64,000 nt of DNA from Nocardiopsis_B sediminis. GTDB taxonomy: Bacteria; Actinomycetota; Actinomycetes; Streptosporangiales; Streptosporangiaceae. The translations under genes and the position numbers were made by a program. Shown one piece after another: positions 1 through 8,281 of the stretch (its first letter is position 1; each line of letters starts with the position of its first letter). The DNA lies in assembly GCF_042650565.1 (NCBI RefSeq), contig NZ_JBHSBH010000015.1:496001-560000 (forward strand), in the 5' to 3' direction. Below the pieces are notes generated by a model, which saw only the letters and a list, made by a program, of their open reading frames with translations, was not told the origin of the DNA and searched no databases.

Positions 1-1277
1 GCGCCCAGTGGCGACCGGCCGCCCCCGGAGCGCCGCCCGATCTCGGGCAGCAGCTGGGCGAGCAGCAGCGTCGACAGCGCCGAGGAGTCGCCGCCGCCCT
101 CGGTGCGCACGACCACCGGCTGCGGCGCGCGCTCGGCGAGCGTGGCGCCCACGTCCAGCCGCCTGCGGGCCAGCTCGTACTGGAGCACGGCCCGGTTGTC
201 GCGGTAGGAGGTGGCCAGCCGGCGCTGCGCCTTGGCCTCGTTCTGCGCCGCCACCAGGTCGGCCCGGCCCCGGGTCTCGATCTCGTAGCGGACGCGCTGG
301 GCCTCGGTCTCCTGCTCCTCCAGCATCTGCGCGACGTCCTTGCGGGCCTTGTTCAGCGCGGCGTTGACCTCAACGATCTTGGCGTCGCGGGTCTTCTTCG
401 ACCGCTCGATGTCCATGAGCAGCGTGTCGATGCGCCGCTTGCGGGTCAGCTCCCACTCCTGCTCGTAGGCGACGAGCTCCTTGGCGACGCGCTCGCGGGT
501 GGCCAGGTGCTGCTGGTACTGGTTGGGCAGCTGGACGTCGGGGATGTTGCACCCCATGATCCGCACACCGTAGCGGCTGAGCTGGCGGTTGAGGAGGTCC
601 TGCATGTCGGCCACATCGGATCCGCGCAGGTCATAGGCGCTCTCGGTGCGCACCCGCCGGCTGCGCTGGCGGATGGCGTCCTGCACCGCGTTGGACAGCA
701 CCAGGTCGAAGTTGCTGGCGCCGATCGTGCGGACGAACGCGATCGCGTCGGTGATCCGGAACTTCAGGAAGAACTCGATCGACTTCAGCGGCACGTTCTC
801 GTGCGTGGGGCAGGCCAGGACGGGTGCGGTGTAGGGGATCTCGGTCGATATGTCGACGACGAAGTCCACCCGCGACCACGGGTGCCACAGGTAGTGGCGG
901 CCGGGGTCGAGCTGGCCGACGACCGCCCCGTACTTGGTGAGCACCCCGACCGTGCCCTGCTCGATCTCCACGATGGAGGAGCGCCACCACCACAGCAGGC
1001 CCAGGAGCAGCGACACCAGCGCGAGGAGGAGGACGGGCAGAGCGGCCCAGCCCAGGTAGACGGCGTCTCCCGCGATGGCCAGGATCAGCGCGGTGGTGAG
1101 GCAGTAGACGGCGAACCAGACCGGGAAGGTCCACTTCAGGCCGCGGCTGTCGCGGGGGATGACCACGGGGACCAGGGCCCCCTGGTCGCCGCCGCGCAGC
1201 AGGCGCGCGATGTCGTTCCAGGAGGAGACCGCCTCCTTGATGCTGGACCCGTTGCGGCCCCGCTCGGGCGTGCTCAC
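1..1277 (-). CDS. SPFH/Band 7 domain membrane protein (3' end outside window)
   Basis: SPFH (stomatin/prohibitin/flotillin/HflK) family protein; these form ring-like membrane scaffolds. The reading frame stays open from a GTG at 1277 to the window edge, giving about 425 residues without a stop. Two hydrophobic segments lie at about residues 51-70 and 74-97, followed by a Band 7 core from about residue 102 (motif GVLTKYGAVVGQLDPGRHYLW), then a charged, Arg/Glu/Gln-rich coiled-coil region from about residue 265 onward. The GTG start overlaps the TGA of the upstream SPFH gene (GTGA, positions 1277-1274) and is preceded by GGGAGG, so the two are translationally coupled and probably form a hetero-oligomer. 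The partner relation is inference; membership of the SPFH family is clear from the sequence. Confidence 0.82.
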   Translation of the reverse strand, partial: MSTPERGRNGSSIKEAVSSWNDIARLLRGGDQGALVPVVIPRDSRGLKWTFPVWFAVYCLTTALILAIAGDAVYLGWAALPVLLLALVSLLLGLLWWWRSSIVEIEQGTVGVLTKYGAVVGQLDPGRHYLWHPWSRVDFVVDISTEIPYTAPVLACPTHENVPLKSIEFFLKFRITDAIAFVRTIGASNFDLVLSNAVQDAIRQRSRRVRTESAYDLRGSDVADMQDLLNRQLSRYGVRIMGCNIPDVQLPNQYQQHLATRERVAKELVAYEQEWELTRKRRIDTLLMDIERSKKTRDAKIVEVNAALNKARKDVAQMLEEQETEAQRVRYEIETRGRADLVAAQNEAKAQRRLATSYRDNRAVLQYELARRRLDVGATLAERAPQPVVVRTEGGGDSSALSTLLLAQLLPEIGRRSGGGRSPLG

Positions 1278-3004
1278 TGCTGACCTCCCTCATACGGAGC
1301 GGACGGGCCGGTGCCGCCGGGGGAACCCCAGGGCGGCGCCGGCGGCGCGGGCTGTGCGGGCGCGGGGGCCGGGGGCTCCTCTGCGGCGGAGGCCTCCAGG
1401 CGGTGGCCGACGGCCTCGTCGGCGACCGACCGGCGGATCTCCTCGACCCGGTCGGCGCCGGGGACCTCCTGGTCGGCGGGGTCCGGCGCCTCGACCGTGC
1501 TCTGCTCCTCGGTGAGCAGGTCGCTGATCTCGGCCTCGCGCTCGGCGATGCGGGCGGCGATGTCCTGGAGCCGGGTGCGGATGGCCGCCATGTCGTCGTC
1601 GGAGAACAGCACGGCTTCGGTCTCGCCGATGATGCCCTGCGCGATGCGCAGGAAGTTCACGCTGCTCTCGTCGGCGCCGCCGATGTGCAGCACCTGCGGC
1701 AGGCTCTCGGCCACGCCCTCCAGCTTGTCCAGCAGGTCCTGCTGGTAGCGGTAGTTGAGGATCTCGGGCGCCTCGGCCGCGCTGACAGCGCGGATGTCCA
1801 GGGCCTGGGCCTCCAGCAGCGCCGCGTTGGCGTTGGCGGTGCTCTCGGCCTCGACGAACCGCTGCCGGGCCAGGGCGCGGGCGCGGTTGGTCTCGCGCTC
1901 CAGTGCGGTGTCCATCTGGGCCTGGTACTGGGCGATATCGGCCTGGATCGCCGACAGCGTCTCGTTGAGCGAGGCGAGCTCCTTGTTCAGGTCGCCCTCG
2001 TTCTGCTCCTTGCGGAGCTGGAGCTCGTACTCGTAGGTGTAGGCCTCCTTGGCGACCCGCACCATCTCCGGCGCCGCCAGGTCCATCCGGTACTCCTGGC
2101 TGGAGGGCTCGGCGTGGGTGATGTTGGCGTTGGTCAGCCGCACCGCCGGCAGGAACTGCTGGTTGAGCTGCTCCAGCAGGCGGGCGGTGTTCTCGCCCAC
2201 CATGTCGTAGATCTCCGACGCCTGCTGGTCGTAGATGAGGCTGCGGGTGGTCTCGCTGATGGCGTTGTTCAGCTTCTCCTGGAAGCCCTGGACGGCGCCG
2301 AGGACGAAGATGAACTGCTCCGGGTCCTCGATCTTGAACTGCACGAACAGGTCGATGGACGCCTTGACCCCGCTCTTGGTCGGCGCCTCGCGGATGGGCG
2401 CGTTGAACGGGTACTCGCGCTGGGTGTTGACGATGTAGGAGACCCGCTTCCAGGGGTTGAAGAGGGTGACCCGGCCGGGGCCGACGATCTGCTCCAGCTT
2501 GCCGAACTTGGTGATCAGGGCGGCGCAGCCGTCGGGCACCATCACCAGGCCCTGGCGCCACCACATGAACGCCGCGACGCCGATGACGATGATCCAGTAG
2601 TGCACGCCGAAGAACGGGTTGAGCAGCGCGCCGGTGAAGGCGGACAGCGGCAGGGTGACCAGCTGTCCGACCACGCCGAGGACCACGAGGGCGATCACCG
2701 GGAGCATGGCCCCGAACGTGCGCCCGCGGGGGATCACCATCGGGCAGATGACGTGGACCGGGCCGCTCTTGCTCCGCTCGAAGGAGCTGCTGTTCAGCGC
2801 CTCGCCCGCGTTGCTGAGCGACGACGTCTGCTGCTCGATGCGGGTACCGACCGAGGAGCCCTGGTCACGGGCGGCCAGGAAGTCGCCCGGATCGAGGCCG
2901 GCGCCTTCCACGGCCTCACCGAGCGCGTTGGACACGGCCTCCCGTGGATCGCCCCCTTGGGCGATCGAGCCGGCGGCCCCGCGCACCGTCTGCGCGAAGG
3001 ACAT
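1274..3004 (-). CDS. SPFH/Band 7 domain membrane protein
   Basis: 576-residue SPFH-family protein, first gene of a two-gene unit. Residues 1-95 are soluble and low in hydrophobicity. Hydrophobic segments lie at about 97-120 and 133-150. The Band 7 domain follows (LITKFGKLEQIVGPGRVTLFNPW, about 162-185). A long helical region rich in Ala, Glu and Gln (about 320-440) is the usual SPFH oligomerisation coiled coil. The last 60 residues are Pro/Ala/Gly rich and probably disordered. The ATG at 3004 has an AAGGAG ribosome site 10 bases upstream. The downstream SPFH gene starts inside this gene's stop codon. Bacterial SPFH proteins organise membrane microdomains or regulate membrane proteases; no protease or NfeD partner is visible inside the window, so the role here is open. 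Confidence 0.85.
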   Translation of the reverse strand: MSFAQTVRGAAGSIAQGGDPREAVSNALGEAVEGAGLDPGDFLAARDQGSSVGTRIEQQTSSLSNAGEALNSSSFERSKSGPVHVICPMVIPRGRTFGAMLPVIALVVLGVVGQLVTLPLSAFTGALLNPFFGVHYWIIVIGVAAFMWWRQGLVMVPDGCAALITKFGKLEQIVGPGRVTLFNPWKRVSYIVNTQREYPFNAPIREAPTKSGVKASIDLFVQFKIEDPEQFIFVLGAVQGFQEKLNNAISETTRSLIYDQQASEIYDMVGENTARLLEQLNQQFLPAVRLTNANITHAEPSSQEYRMDLAAPEMVRVAKEAYTYEYELQLRKEQNEGDLNKELASLNETLSAIQADIAQYQAQMDTALERETNRARALARQRFVEAESTANANAALLEAQALDIRAVSAAEAPEILNYRYQQDLLDKLEGVAESLPQVLHIGGADESSVNFLRIAQGIIGETEAVLFSDDDMAAIRTRLQDIAARIAEREAEISDLLTEEQSTVEAPDPADQEVPGADRVEEIRRSVADEAVGHRLEASAAEEPPAPAPAQPAPPAPPWGSPGGTGPSAPYEGGQQ

Positions 3005-3588
3005 AGGGAATCGACTCCTTGCTGGTCGCGGTGATCGCGGAATGCGAATACGACGCGAACGCGCCCCGCGCGGTTCCGTCGATCCTGGTCAGAAGTGGTC
3101 GCATCTTCCCACACCAGGACACATCAACCGGGAACAGGAGACGACCCCCACCCATCGATCCAGCGGCCGGACCACCACCCGGCCAGGGCGTGGCGGCACG
3201 ACCCCCGACGTCTCGGATACCCGCGCTGAACTGCGAATCCACGCGCCACCGCGCGCACAGGCCAAGCCCGGCGCAGCCCCACCGGCCGTACCCGGCCAGA
3301 GGCCCGGGCAGGCCACTGGCCGGATCGTGCCACAGCACCGTCACCCATCGATGGGAGCCCCTCTTCCACGGGGTTTCACCGGAACACGGGGCGATCCGAC
3401 GGCGCCGCCTGGGCGGCGCGGAAATGTCTGCCCCTCCGCATAGGTTGCGGACACGGTCGGTGGGCGGGTGATGGCGTAGGGCAGGGGGTGTGATCGTGTC
3501 GGGTGGGGCCGGGGCATGCGGAAAGGCGGTGGCTCCGCTCTTCGCGGGGCCACCGCCCTGCCTTCTCTCGCCGGGCCGCCCTACCGGC
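3005..3588. other. Intergenic region without a gene
   Basis: About 580 bases between the SPFH pair and nrdJ. Open frames here have no ribosome site and an unconvincing composition. The right end holds the nrdJ terminator hairpin, and the left end should hold the SPFH promoter, although I could not identify -35 and -10 boxes with confidence. Confidence 0.6.
3525..3557 (-). terminator. Terminator hairpin after nrdJ
   Basis: GGCGGTGGC (3525-3533) pairs with GCCACCGCC (3549-3557). The stem is extended inward by CCGC/GCGG around a short CTCTTC loop. It starts about 30 bases past the nrdJ stop. There is no strong T run, as is common in actinobacteria. Confidence 0.6.
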
Positions 3589-6462
3589 TCAGCTGCATCC
3601 GCTGGTGGCGCCGCAGCCCTCGCAGGCGTAGCAGCTGCCCGACGGGCGCATCTTGGTGCCGCAGGTGACGCAGAGCGGGGCGTCGGCGACGAAGCCCTGC
3701 TTCAGCTCCAGCAGCTCGGTCGTGGTGTGCGGCTGGGCCCGGCCGGTCTCCTCCCGCGCAGGGGCCTCGGCCTTCTCGGCCTTGGCCGCCGTCTCCGCCT
3801 TCTGCTCAGCGGGGGTCAGCGGGGCCGACTGGGCGTAGGACTCCACCTGGGCGGCGTAGTGCGCCGGGTCCTCCCCCGCGACCTGGGCGCGGCGCTCCTC
3901 CGCCGAGAGCACGCCGAGCGCGGCGCGCTCGTCGTAGGGCAGGTAGTCCAGGGCCAGGCGGCGGAAGATGTAGTCCACCACCGACTGCGCCATGCGGATG
4001 TCGGGGTCGTCGGTCATGCCGGCGGGCTCGAACCGCATGTTCGTGAACTTCTCGACGTAGGTCTCCAGCGGCACCCCGTACTGGAGCGCGATGGAGATCG
4101 CGATGGAGAAGGCGTCCATGACCCCGGCCAGGGTCGACCCCTGCTTGCCGAGCTTCATGAAGACCTCGCCCAGGCCGTCGTCCGGGTAGGAGCCGGCGGT
4201 GATGTAGCCCTCGGCGCCGCCGACCGAGAACGACACGGTCTGGCTGGGGCGCTTCTTAGGCAGCCGGCGCCGGATCGGCCGGTTGACCTCGATGACCTCG
4301 GGCTCGGGGGCCTCCTGGGCGGTGCTCGCGGCGGCGCCCTTGCCCTCGGACGCCGAGGTCGACAGCGGCTGGCCGACCTTGCAGTTGTCGCGGTAGACCG
4401 CGAGCGCCTTGAGGCCGAGCTTCCAGCCCTGGTAGTAGATGTGCTCGAAGTCCTCGACGGTGGCCTCCTCGGGCACGTTCACCGTCTTGGAGATCGCACC
4501 GGAGAGGAACGGCTGCACGGCCGCCATCATCTCCACGTGGCCCATGGGCTTGATGTAGCGCTTGCCCATGGCGCAGTCGAACACCTCGTAGTGCTCCGGG
4601 CGCAGCCCGGGTGCGTCCACGACGTGGCCGTTCTCGGCGATGTACTCGACGATCGCCTCGACCTGCTCCTCCTGGTAGCCGAGGTTGCGCAGGGCCCGCG
4701 GGATCGCCTGGTTGACGATCTGCATGGAGCCGCCGCCGACCAGCTTCTTGAACTTGACCAGCGAGAAGTCCGGCTCGATGCCGGTGGTGTCGCAGTCCAT
4801 CATGAAGCCGATGGTGCCGGTGGGCGCCAGCAGGCTGGCCTGCGCGTTGCGCCAGCCGTTCTTGTCGCCGACCTTGAGGCACTCCTGCCAGGCCGCGGTG
4901 GCCGCGGAGGCGATCTCGGCGTCCATCGAGCCGATCGTGCGCAGGTCGTCGTTCGCGGCGGCGTGCTTGCGCATGACCCGCTTGTGGGCGTCGGCGTTCT
5001 TGGCGTAGCCGTCGTAGGGGCCGACGATCCCGGCCAGCTCGGCGCTGCGCTTGTAGGCGGTGCCGGTCATCAGCGAGGTGATCGCGCCGGCGACGGCGCG
5101 CCCGCCCGGGGAGTCGTAGGCGTGGCCGGTCGCCATGAGCAGGGCGCCCAGGTTGGCGTAGCCGATGCCGAGCTGGCGGAAGGCGCGGGTGGTCTCGCCG
5201 ATCTTCTCGGTCGGGAAGTCGGCGAAGGTGATGGAGATGTCCATCGCCGTGATGATCAGCTCGGTGAGCCGGGCGAACCGCTCGACGTCGAAGGTGTCGT
5301 CCTCGCCCAGGAACTTCAGGAGGTTGATCGACGCCAGGTTGCAGGAGGAGTTGTCCAGGTGGACGTACTCCGAGCAGGGGTTGCTGGCGCTGATCCGGCC
5401 GCTCTCGGGCGCGGTGTGCCAGTCGTTGATGGTGTCGTCGTATTGCAGGCCGGGGTCGGCGCACTCCCAGGCGGCCTTGGCCATCTTGCGGAAGAGGTCC
5501 TGGGCGTCGACGGTGCCGATGACCTCGCCGGTGGTGCGCGAGGTCAGGCCGAAGGAGGAGCCGGTGTCGACCGCGCGCATGAAGGCGTCGGAGACCCGCA
5601 CGGAGTTGTTGGCGTTCTGGTACTGGACGCTGACGATGTCGGAGCCGCCGAGGTCGACGTCGAAGCCGGCGTCGCGCAGCGCGCGGATCTTGTCCTCCTC
5701 GCGCGCCTTGGTCTGGACGAACTCCTCGATGTCGGGGTGGTCCACGTCGAGGACGACCATCTTGGCCGCGCGGCGGGTGGCGCCGCCGGACTTGATGGTG
5801 CCCGCCGAGGCGTCGGCGCCGCGCATGAAGGACACCGGGCCCGATGCGGTGCCGCCGGAGGAGAGCAGCTCCTTGCTGGAGCGGATGCGCGACAGGTTGA
5901 CCCCCGCGCCGGATCCGCCCTTGAAGATGATCCCCTCCTCCTTGTACCAGTCGAGGATCGACTCCATGGTGTCGTCGACCGACAGGATGAAGCAGGCCGA
6001 GACCTGCTGGCGGGAGGTGGTGCCGACGTTGAACCAGACCGGGGAGTTGAAGCTGAAGAGCTGGTTGACCAGGGCGTGCTTCAGCTCGTGGTCGAAGATC
6101 TCGGCGTCCTCGTCGGAGGCGAAGTAGCCGTTGGCCCGGCCGGTCTCGGTGTACATGCCGGCCACGCGGTCGACGAGCTGCTTGAGGCTCCACTCGCGCC
6201 CGGGGGTGCCGTGCGCGCCGCGGAAGTACTTGCTGGCGACGATCTGGGTGGCGTTCATCGACCACGACGCGGGGAACTCGACGCCCCGCTGCTCGAAGTT
6301 GACCGAGCCGTCGCGCCAGTTCGTCATGACCACGTCGCGGCGCTCCCACTCGAGCGCGTCATACGGGTGCACGCCCGGAGTGGTGAAGATCCGCGCCACT
6401 TTCAGGCCCTTGCGCCGGCCCCTGCCCTTGCGCTGATCCGACGCCCCGGTTGTCTCCGTCAT
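3589..6462 (-). CDS. nrdJ: Vitamin B12-dependent (class II) ribonucleoside-diphosphate reductase
   Basis: Reduces ribonucleotides to deoxyribonucleotides using adenosylcobalamin, so works with or without oxygen. About 957 residues from the ATG at 6462, which has GGGGGAG seven bases upstream; the open frame runs 26 codons further up but without a ribosome site. Visible signatures are the reductase barrel motifs NSPVWFNVG, ACFILSVDD, GGSGAGVNLSRIRS and the active-site segment ASNPCSEYVHLDNSSCNLASINL. The C-terminus carries a cysteine-rich tail (CVTCGTKMRPSGSCYACEGCG) typical of this subfamily, a candidate for the shuttle cysteines and a zinc site. It lies 108 bases downstream of nrdR on the same strand, forming the nrdRJ operon known from Streptomyces, so it is probably controlled by the NrdR boxes upstream of nrdR. 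I saw no cobalamin riboswitch. Confidence 0.95.
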   Translation of the reverse strand: MTETTGASDQRKGRGRRKGLKVARIFTTPGVHPYDALEWERRDVVMTNWRDGSVNFEQRGVEFPASWSMNATQIVASKYFRGAHGTPGREWSLKQLVDRVAGMYTETGRANGYFASDEDAEIFDHELKHALVNQLFSFNSPVWFNVGTTSRQQVSACFILSVDDTMESILDWYKEEGIIFKGGSGAGVNLSRIRSSKELLSSGGTASGPVSFMRGADASAGTIKSGGATRRAAKMVVLDVDHPDIEEFVQTKAREEDKIRALRDAGFDVDLGGSDIVSVQYQNANNSVRVSDAFMRAVDTGSSFGLTSRTTGEVIGTVDAQDLFRKMAKAAWECADPGLQYDDTINDWHTAPESGRISASNPCSEYVHLDNSSCNLASINLLKFLGEDDTFDVERFARLTELIITAMDISITFADFPTEKIGETTRAFRQLGIGYANLGALLMATGHAYDSPGGRAVAGAITSLMTGTAYKRSAELAGIVGPYDGYAKNADAHKRVMRKHAAANDDLRTIGSMDAEIASAATAAWQECLKVGDKNGWRNAQASLLAPTGTIGFMMDCDTTGIEPDFSLVKFKKLVGGGSMQIVNQAIPRALRNLGYQEEQVEAIVEYIAENGHVVDAPGLRPEHYEVFDCAMGKRYIKPMGHVEMMAAVQPFLSGAISKTVNVPEEATVEDFEHIYYQGWKLGLKALAVYRDNCKVGQPLSTSASEGKGAAASTAQEAPEPEVIEVNRPIRRRLPKKRPSQTVSFSVGGAEGYITAGSYPDDGLGEVFMKLGKQGSTLAGVMDAFSIAISIALQYGVPLETYVEKFTNMRFEPAGMTDDPDIRMAQSVVDYIFRRLALDYLPYDERAALGVLSAEERRAQVAGEDPAHYAAQVESYAQSAPLTPAEQKAETAAKAEKAEAPAREETGRAQPHTTTELLELKQGFVADAPLCVTCGTKMRPSGSCYACEGCGATSGCS

Positions 6463-6570
6463 GTCGCTCCCCCTGTACTCGTCACATACCCAACACACGC
6501 CCCCGCTTTCACACGTAACGGGTGGCGGTTCATTCCTCATCGCGCCACGGGCCTCTCGACCGGCCCGGCG

Positions 6571-7050
6571 CTACCCCTGTGGAGCGTCCCCCTGGGCGAC
6601 ACCGGCCCGGTCGGCCCGGAGGGTGGCGATCTCGTTCTCGAAGTCCGCAAGCGACTCGAACCCGCGGTAGACCGAGGCGAAGTGGAGGTAGGCCACCTCG
6701 TCGAGGTCGCGCAGCGGCCCCAGGATCGCCAGCCCGATCTCATGGGCGGGGATCTCGGCCATCCCGCGGCACCGGATCTCCTCCTCGACCTGCTGGCCCA
6801 GCTTGGCGAGCGCGTCCTCGGTGACCGGGCGCCCCTGGCAGGCGCGCCGCACCCCGGCGACGATCTTGGTGCGGGAGAACGGCTCGGTCACGCCGGAGCG
6901 CTTGGCGACCATGAGCAGCACGGTCTCCTGGGTGGTGAACCGGCGTCCGCATTCGGCGCAGGTCCGGCGGCGGCGGATCGCGGCTCCGTCCTCGGTGGAC
7001 CGGCTGTCGATGACGCGGGTGTCAGGATGACGGCAGAACGGACAGTGCAT
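6571..7050 (-). CDS. nrdR: Transcriptional repressor NrdR
   Basis: 159-residue ATP/dATP-sensing repressor of ribonucleotide reductase genes. The N-terminal zinc ribbon has Cys3, Cys6, Cys31 and Cys34 (MHCPFC and TCAECGRRF). An ATP-cone domain covers about residues 46-136 (VAKRSGVTEPFSRTKI onward). The length is typical of the family. The ATG at 7050 is the only start that preserves the first zinc pair. It heads an operon with nrdJ. A pair of NrdR-box-like sequences about 170-220 bases upstream suggests autoregulation of the whole unit. Confidence 0.95.
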   Translation of the reverse strand: MHCPFCRHPDTRVIDSRSTEDGAAIRRRRTCAECGRRFTTQETVLLMVAKRSGVTEPFSRTKIVAGVRRACQGRPVTEDALAKLGQQVEEEIRCRGMAEIPAHEIGLAILGPLRDLDEVAYLHFASVYRGFESLADFENEIATLRADRAGVAQGDAPQG

Positions 7051-7503
7051 GTCGGCGCGCCCTCCCCAGGATCTGCATCTTCGGCATCGGTCGCCATCTC
7101 CGCGCAGCGGTCTCGGGCCTGCCCGTGGTCATCCGGGCAGCCCTGGTCATGTCCTCGCACCCCCACCGGACCGGTGGTACCGGGGGATCCGGAAGCACGG
7201 CAAGAACGGATACCTACTAAAGCACAAGTTCTGGGCCGCTTGTTCCGGGCGAGCACTAGATGTTGTGGTCAACTTATGACCGTCGCGATGGGGTGCGCAA
7301 GTCCCGCCACACGTGACACGGACCTCCACCCAGGTCACACGGGCCAAACCCGGATCAGGACCGGGCGTGTCGCGCACAGGCGGGCCGCCGACGCGAACGG
7401 GACCGCAGGCCCCCCGCCATGCGACACGCCGGGCGCGACGGATCGCGGTCCCGGCGTGGGCAGGTACGACCTGCGGGAATGTGCGCCTCGGCGCGGTGTG
7501 GGA
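7051..7503. other. Intergenic region carrying the nrdR regulatory sites
   Basis: Between the nrdR start and the stop of the LysM gene (both minus strand). No coding frame is supported. The two NrdR-box-like sites sit in the middle (7222-7268). I saw no GCCACTG-type B12 box, so a cobalamin riboswitch is not supported. Confidence 0.6.
7222..7268 (-). promoter_or_regulatory. Tandem NrdR boxes upstream of nrdR
   Basis: The NrdR box pattern recalled from the family is acaCwAtATaTwGtgt. The 16-mer at 7253-7268 reads gcaCTAgATgTTGtgg and matches every conserved core position. The 16-mer at 7222-7237 reads gcaCAAgTTcTgGgcc and matches 8 of 10 core positions. Their starts are exactly 31 bases apart, about three helical turns, which is the spacing expected for paired NrdR sites on one face of the DNA. 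Binding itself is inference. Confidence 0.75.
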
Positions 7504-8019
7504 TCAGGGGAGGACGAGCTCCTGCCCGGGCTCCAGCTCTGGGCTCGACAGCTCGTTGATCCGCACGATCTCGTGCACGGTCCGACGGGGATCGTCACCG
7601 GGCCGGACCCGCTCGGCGATCCCCCACAGCGTATCGCCATCGCGGACGACGACGGTCGAGGACGAGGCGGGCAGGAAGGCGGATTGCGTGGGCGCGCCGG
7701 AGGCGGAGGCCCCGGCCGCGACGGCTGTCAGGAAGAAGACGGAGAGCACACCGGTTGCGGTGGCGGATGCGGTGGAGACGAGGACCACACGGCCGCGGCG
7801 GGTGAGGCGGGTCCACCCGCGTCTGACGACCGCGGGCAGGATCCCCGGCGCGACGGCGCAGTCGAGGTCGGGCAGATCGGGCGGGCCGGCCGCCATGCGC
7901 GCGCCGGCGGCCGCCGGACGGGCGGCGAACTTCACGGGTGCGGTGCGCCACTCGGGAATCTCCTGCGCCCAGTCGAACAGGACGGGACCCCGGGGCCGCA
8001 ACACGGACGGTTCGGACAT
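7504..8019 (-). CDS. LysM-domain cell-wall protein divergent from lexA (ChiZ/DivS-like)
   Basis: 171-residue single-pass membrane protein. Residues 1-76 are cytoplasmic with Arg-rich stretches before the membrane segment at about 77-103. A C-terminal extracytoplasmic LysM peptidoglycan-binding domain covers about 122-170 (VVVRDGDTLWGIAERVRPGDD, ending EPGQELVLP). The start at 8019 (MSEPSVLRP) follows GTGGGGG; longer frames run over the SOS boxes. In mycobacteria and corynebacteria the gene divergent from lexA is an SOS-induced cell-division suppressor with a LysM domain (Rv2719c/ChiZ, DivS), and this one has the same position and build. A perfect LexA box lies 28 bases upstream of its start. 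Division inhibition here is inference. Confidence 0.82.
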   Translation of the reverse strand: MSEPSVLRPRGPVLFDWAQEIPEWRTAPVKFAARPAAAGARMAAGPPDLPDLDCAVAPGILPAVVRRGWTRLTRRGRVVLVSTASATATGVLSVFFLTAVAAGASASGAPTQSAFLPASSSTVVVRDGDTLWGIAERVRPGDDPRRTVHEIVRINELSSPELEPGQELVLP

Positions 8020-8046
8020 GACCCCCACTTTCGAACGCCGGTGCTT

Positions 8047-8062
8047 TCGAACCGGCGTTCGA
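8047..8062. promoter_or_regulatory. LexA (SOS) box near the LysM gene
   Basis: TCGAACCGGCGTTCGA is a perfect palindromic match to the actinobacterial SOS box TCGAAC-N4-GTTCGA. It lies 28 bases upstream of the LysM gene start. A further TCGAAC half site is at 8031-8036. Confidence 0.9.
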
Positions 8063-8098
8063 CTATTACCGCATCTCGGCGATTTTTTCATCACCGTC

Positions 8099-8114
8099 TC
8101 GAACGTTTGTTTGA
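8099..8114. promoter_or_regulatory. LexA (SOS) box in the lexA promoter
   Basis: TCGAACGTTTGTTTGA matches TCGAAC-N4-GTTCGA with one change in the right half. It overlaps the -35 element of the lexA promoter, so bound LexA should block RNA polymerase directly. Confidence 0.82.
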
Positions 8115-8139
8115 TATTGCCCAGCGTAGGCACTACCGT
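8111..8139 (+). promoter_or_regulatory. lexA promoter
   Basis: TTGATA (8111-8116) and TACCGT (8134-8139) are separated by 17 bases, a good -35/-10 fit. The -35 overlaps the SOS box at 8099-8114. The lexA start codon is about 140 bases downstream. Confidence 0.6.
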
Positions 8140-8281
8140 TGGACATGTTTCACTGCGGTATCGGCGACAGGCCGCTACCGCTGTCAGACGGGTCGACGGG
8201 GCGACCCCGCGGGCGCGGGGATCATCCTGACGATGCTCGAACACCCCACGCCCAGAACACCGACCGCCGAGGAGGCCGGCC

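Noticed and set aside
8..367. Open frame at the left window edge on the plus strand
   Set aside because: Antisense to the SPFH coding sequence with Arg/Ala/Pro-biased translation.
7051..7503. Cobalamin riboswitch upstream of nrdR/nrdJ
   Set aside because: No B12 box or supporting stems recognised; NrdR boxes explain the control.
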